Of a stretch of DNA of 64,000 bases, positions 60,261-64,000 are shown one piece after another (position 1 is the stretch's first letter; each line of letters begins with the position of its first letter). Under the pieces are notes generated by a model. It saw nothing but the letters and a program-made list of their open reading frames with translations. It did no database searches and was not told the DNA's origin. The position numbers and the translations under genes were made by a program. This DNA comes from Panax quinquefolius. Taxonomy: Eukaryota > Streptophyta > Magnoliopsida > Apiales > Araliaceae. The DNA lies in NCBI GenBank assembly GCA_020205615.1, contig CM035160.1, positions 125,517,605-125,581,604 on the forward strand, given 5' to 3'.

Positions 60261-61534
60261 TTTGATTCAAAATTAGATTTTATACTAACTAAATTTGCCC
60301 ATTAAATGATATCGATATATATATTAAATGTTTATTATTAAATAAGATGAATGTTATTTATTGATGCTATGATGATGTGTATGATAATAAATGGGATTGA
60401 TTATGGACTATTGACCCGATGTGATTGGATTTTATTTTAGTTGGATGCATGAATGTATGGGTTTTTATTAAATGGGGTTACTGCGTGCCTCGTCTTCTCT
60501 AATTTTTCTTAATGTAAATTCTATCTCCTCTCTATGTACTTCCCTTATTTAGCGATCGAGGTTTTCTATTTATTTTAAATAGTTTTGTAATAGGAATAGT
60601 TAGAATTAATTTTGAAAATTGGAGATCGAGGACGAGGCGCTTGAAGACCCGTTTGTAATGGAGCAGGGTTTAAATGTAATAGTTATATTTAAATATTATT
60701 TCTTGCACCCCTAGGGTTTGACCTTTTGGTTCACTTGGTGGCTCTAGTGAACGAAACTAGAATAAAAGTCCATAATCAATCAAGGTAGAATATAGTATTC
60801 TATATGTGCATGCTTATACTATATATATTATATATATGCAAACATGCTTAGCATGTTCATTAATATATATGGCGTATTTTATATATATATATATATGCAT
60901 GCGCTAAGCTAAACAAGATGAGACAAATTAATAACAAACCCTCGATTTTTATATTAAGTCTAGCGTTCAAAGATATTTGGAATATCGAGCGTCGCCTTCT
61001 AGCATGATAAAATTAATAGAGTATTAAATATTTAATATGAGTTTGTTGTGTCACCACAAAGCAAGTATTAAGTATTTAAGATGTTAATTTATCACATTTG
61101 ATGCTTATAAAGAAAATTGAACAATATTGTTTTGTTGTGTCACCACAGGATGATATTTTCTTTTTGAATATATGGAGTGCTAGGTGGGACTTAACTTGGA
61201 TAATTTTGATTCGGATGTGCCACCACTTGATCAAAATAATCTAAGAGGCAAAAGAAAGGAGTTGCATAGTTGATGTAATTGACAAAAGTTGTCTACTATT
61301 TATTTATATATAGTTTGTTGTGTCACCACAAGGCTATATACATTTGAAATGGGATCCTTATTCTCACTAGCAAATCTTTAATTAGATTTTGCGAACTATA
61401 TAAGTGAGGTAATATAGTTTGAAGAAAATAGTGGGAGATACCAATTTAAAACAAGACCTAATTTATTTTGGTAATTAATAAAAGAATGTATGTTAAAATG
61501 TTGTTAATTACAAATTCATTTACAAAATTTTACA
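60261..61534 (+). other. Copia leader with repeated TTGTG-TCAC-CACAA hairpin
   Basis: Non-coding leader before gag. TTTGTTGTGTCACCACAA occurs at 61042-61059, 61131-61148 (last base G) and 61314-61331, with a partial copy at about 61212-61226. Each has 5-bp arms TTGTG/CACAA around a TCAC loop. Spacing is 80-100 bp. Confidence 0.75.
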
Positions 61535-62365
61535 ATGTCTAAAATTACTATCAACTTGCGAAGCATATTAGATGCTAAATTAACGGGGCCCAAATTAAGC
61601 GGATTGGTTAAGGAATTTGAGAATAGTTCTCATGGTTTGAAAAGCTATCTTATGTCATTAATCGCTTATCCTGCAATGGTTGCGAGACAATGCCTCTGAG
61701 GAAGAGATTGCTACTTTTAGAAAGTGGCGAAGATGATGCCTGATTAGCTCGATGCATCATGCTTGCTCGCATCCATGAGTAACGAGCTTGACGTCGGCAT
61801 GAAACTATGGATGCTCTCTACTATATTCACCGCACATCAGTAGTTGATGGTGAGGAAAGTGGGGCCGATAGATATCGAGATATCTAAGGAGCTCTTAGAT
61901 CTAGAATGGCCATGGCACTATAAAATGCAGAGACAAAAGTTCTTAACATAATCAATTTGATTGATCGATTAGGACAACGAGTTTTGTCGTGGATGGAGAG
62001 TTGAGCGAATTTTGATCTTGCACTCACTCCGGACTCCTTTCACAATTGTTGTGAATTTTTCATATGAACAAGCTAGATATCGACCTCGTTGATTTGCTTA
62101 ACATGTTGAAAAATGTTGAGAGTCACTTTCCAACCAAAAGATCCAAGTCTTCTTGGTAGGGGCCAAAGGATCTTACGAAAAGAAGAGCGATTCAAAGAAG
62201 GTAAATAGAAAGGCAAAAACAAAGGATAATAAGAACAAAAGCGTCACGGATAGCAAAGGAGTTTGCTTCCTTTGCAATAAGCACGGACCTTTGGAAAAAA
62301 AGCTGAAAGCATCTTGCGAGAGGCTAACGAAAGAAAGCTTAGTGAAGTTTGATTTACAAATCTGA
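61535..62365 (+). pseudogene. Copia gag, broken
   Basis: Starts ATG at 61535: MSKITINLRSILDAKLTGPK, close to the copia gag opening (ILDANKLTGPN); one codon is lost near Asn. Stops follow from about 61697. The nucleocapsid end (62153-62365) is Lys-rich (KKSDSKKVNRKAKTKDNKNK) with GVCFLCNKHGPLEKK, where the zinc knuckle CX2CX4HX4C has lost its last Cys. Other frames carry the middle part (SMSNELDVGMKLW). Confidence 0.8.
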
Positions 62366-64000
62366 TTTTTGTTCATGATTGAAATAAATTTTTCTTTAAA
62401 TCGAGGTTCTACTTGGGTATTGGATCTGAGACTTTGGTTATCATAAATATAGATTTATGAAGGGACCAAGCGAGTAGAAAGCTAAACAAATATAAGTAAT
62501 CATATGTGGAAAATGAAGCAAAGGTTGCTTTATTAGCCATAGAAACTTATAGTTTAGCAATGCTACGAAGCAAATCTATTAAGTCGATAAGTTGTTATTG
62601 TATTCCGATTCTTGTTAAAAATATTATTTCCATTTTATTGTTGAACAATGAAATCTTTGGTATTATAATTAAGAACAATTGTTGTTACTATTTATAATAA
62701 TAATGTTTTGTATAGAATGGAATATTACTTAATAAATTTTGTATACTTGACTTACATGAAAATAATTTTGCATATTGAACAAATTAGTATAAGAAAAGGA
62801 GATGATCATTCAAAGAGTTGAATGTGTGTATTTGTTTGAAATACAAGTGTGAATTATTTGAAAGGTTCAAAAAAATGAGAAGTGAAAAAATTTGACAAAG
62901 TATTAAGATTCTTTGATTAGATCGAGGAATAAATACTTGTGCTGATAAGTTTCTAGATCATCTCAAATGGTTTTCTCATAATGGACACCTCTCGATACAT
63001 AATAATTGATTGATGTATACGAAAGGAAAAATCGTACCTTGTTGGACATGAGTGCGGTCCATAATGATTTTTACTGAGCATTCCGGTATCCTTACAGGAT
63101 CATGTCTAGAAATGGTACATATCTCTACGAAAAGGTAACCTCAAAATCCATTTGAAGACTCCATAAAAGTTATGGACGGGGAGGATTCTAATCTTAAGTA
63201 TGTTAAGATAAGGGGTTGTCGAACTTATGTGAAAAGGTTTGAAAGGATAAGCTTGGGACAAAATTTGACATATCTGATTTGTGGGACATCCTAAAAAGTA
63301 AGTTTAGGGTATATGTTCTATAATCCTACTTAGCAAAAGGTGTTTGTTGCGAAACACGCGCCTTCAAAGATAAAGGTGTTTATCATTGAAAGGGGCTAGT
63401 GGGAGGATAATAGATCTTGAAGAGTTCAAGAACCACAAAAACCTTATAAATCGAATAAGAGGAACACAGTAGATAGACCTATTGTACCTGGCCAAGATAA
63501 ATAAATGCGGAATAGTCTTGAAGATACCTAGGAGGTATGGATTCATCATGGATGATGATGATGAGTACACATCATAGAAGATGATGATCGATTACATCTG
63601 ATGATGATTATGATCACTCGAGAAATGGATTGAAGCAAGTTTCTCAAATATGGAACATTCGTTTTGATGAAATCGATGTTTGATTTTATCAAAAAAAAAT
63701 GAATGAACCTAGTGTGGAAGAATTCGTGAAATTTCTGACATTCCTAGTATTATATGTTGATATACTACGGATGAGGAATGACATACCAATGCTACTGATC
63801 GGTAAAGATAAAGTTGTCTAAACATTCCTCCATGAATGATTTGGGAAGAGTATCTTAATTGGGGATATAAATCTATATAGATAGATTTAAGAGGATGCTC
63901 GACTTAACCCGAGGCGTATATTCATTTGATGCTAAAATCGTTTAGCATGGCAAACTCAAGAGATGTCTCATGTTGATGAGCTATGGGTGTATCTCTCTTA
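62366..64000 (+). pseudogene. Copia pol remnant: protease, integrase, RT
   Basis: Protease: STWVLDL at about 62407-62430, the copia WVLDTG site with the Gly lost. 62506-62700 reads VALLAIETYSLAM and YCIPILVKNIISI, the protease-integrase spacer. The GAG-pre-integrase and integrase core are mostly deleted: homology resumes at 63160-63350 with YVKRFERISLG and LGYMFYNPT, KVFVAKHA, the end of the integrase. RT pieces: WNIRFDE (63650), FLVLYVDILR (63739-63770, where copia has YVDDILL, so one catalytic Asp is missing) and RNDIPMLLIGK. Deleted and frame-shifted throughout; it continues past the window. Confidence 0.8.

Overview
This window reads as heterochromatic nuclear DNA of a flowering plant, most likely a eudicot. 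It is AT-rich, I find no intact host gene, and almost all of it is long-terminal-repeat (LTR) retrotransposon sequence inserted into other retrotransposon sequence. The plant lineage cannot be named from the sequence. Family names used here (A, B, C) are local labels.

Region 1-42771 is one nested stack. Family A and family B are both Ty3/gypsy chromoviruses: pol order is protease, reverse transcriptase, RNase H, integrase, then a chromodomain-like tail, which with the long LTRs suggests the Tekay/Del group. The oldest unit is B1 (+ strand; 5' LTR pieces 6811-7676 and 11238-13249, internal 13250-15179 and 37527-39214, 3' LTR 39215-42771). Its gag is split by B2 (- strand, 15180-37521, target duplication GAGAA). 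B2 is split in turn by the complete element A2 (- strand, 23414-33171, target duplication CAAAA). A solo family A LTR (7677-11237) sits inside B1's 5' LTR, and truncated element A1 (- strand, 1-6149) lies inside a further family B LTR whose end is at 6810. All pol genes are broken by stops, frameshifts or deletions.

The most interesting coding sequence is an extra open reading frame between the primer-binding site and gag in family B. It is intact in both copies (13501-14157 + and 33265-33885 -), encodes an acidic, coiled-coil-rich protein of about 206-218 residues with a conserved C-terminal motif, and stays open although gag and pol next to it are ruined.

Region 42772-43985 is an unclassified LTR-like promoter segment with a palindromic W-box cluster. 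Region 43986-50008 is a third, heavily deleted family A element (A3), cut by a 100-N assembly gap (50009-50108). Region 50109-54250 holds remains of other elements with two tandem arrays and a primer-binding site at 52572. Region 54251-57268 is a family C gypsy LTR. From about 57269 to the end is a + strand Ty1/copia element with LTR, primer-binding site, a very AT-rich leader with a (TA)n tract, a repeated hairpin motif, and decayed gag, protease, integrase and reverse transcriptase.

Besides the nesting, the LTRs carry lineage-specific tandem arrays (61-bp hairpin units, 57-bp units, 18-bp GGTAATTACTATT units, GC-rich palindromes) that vary in copy number between copies.
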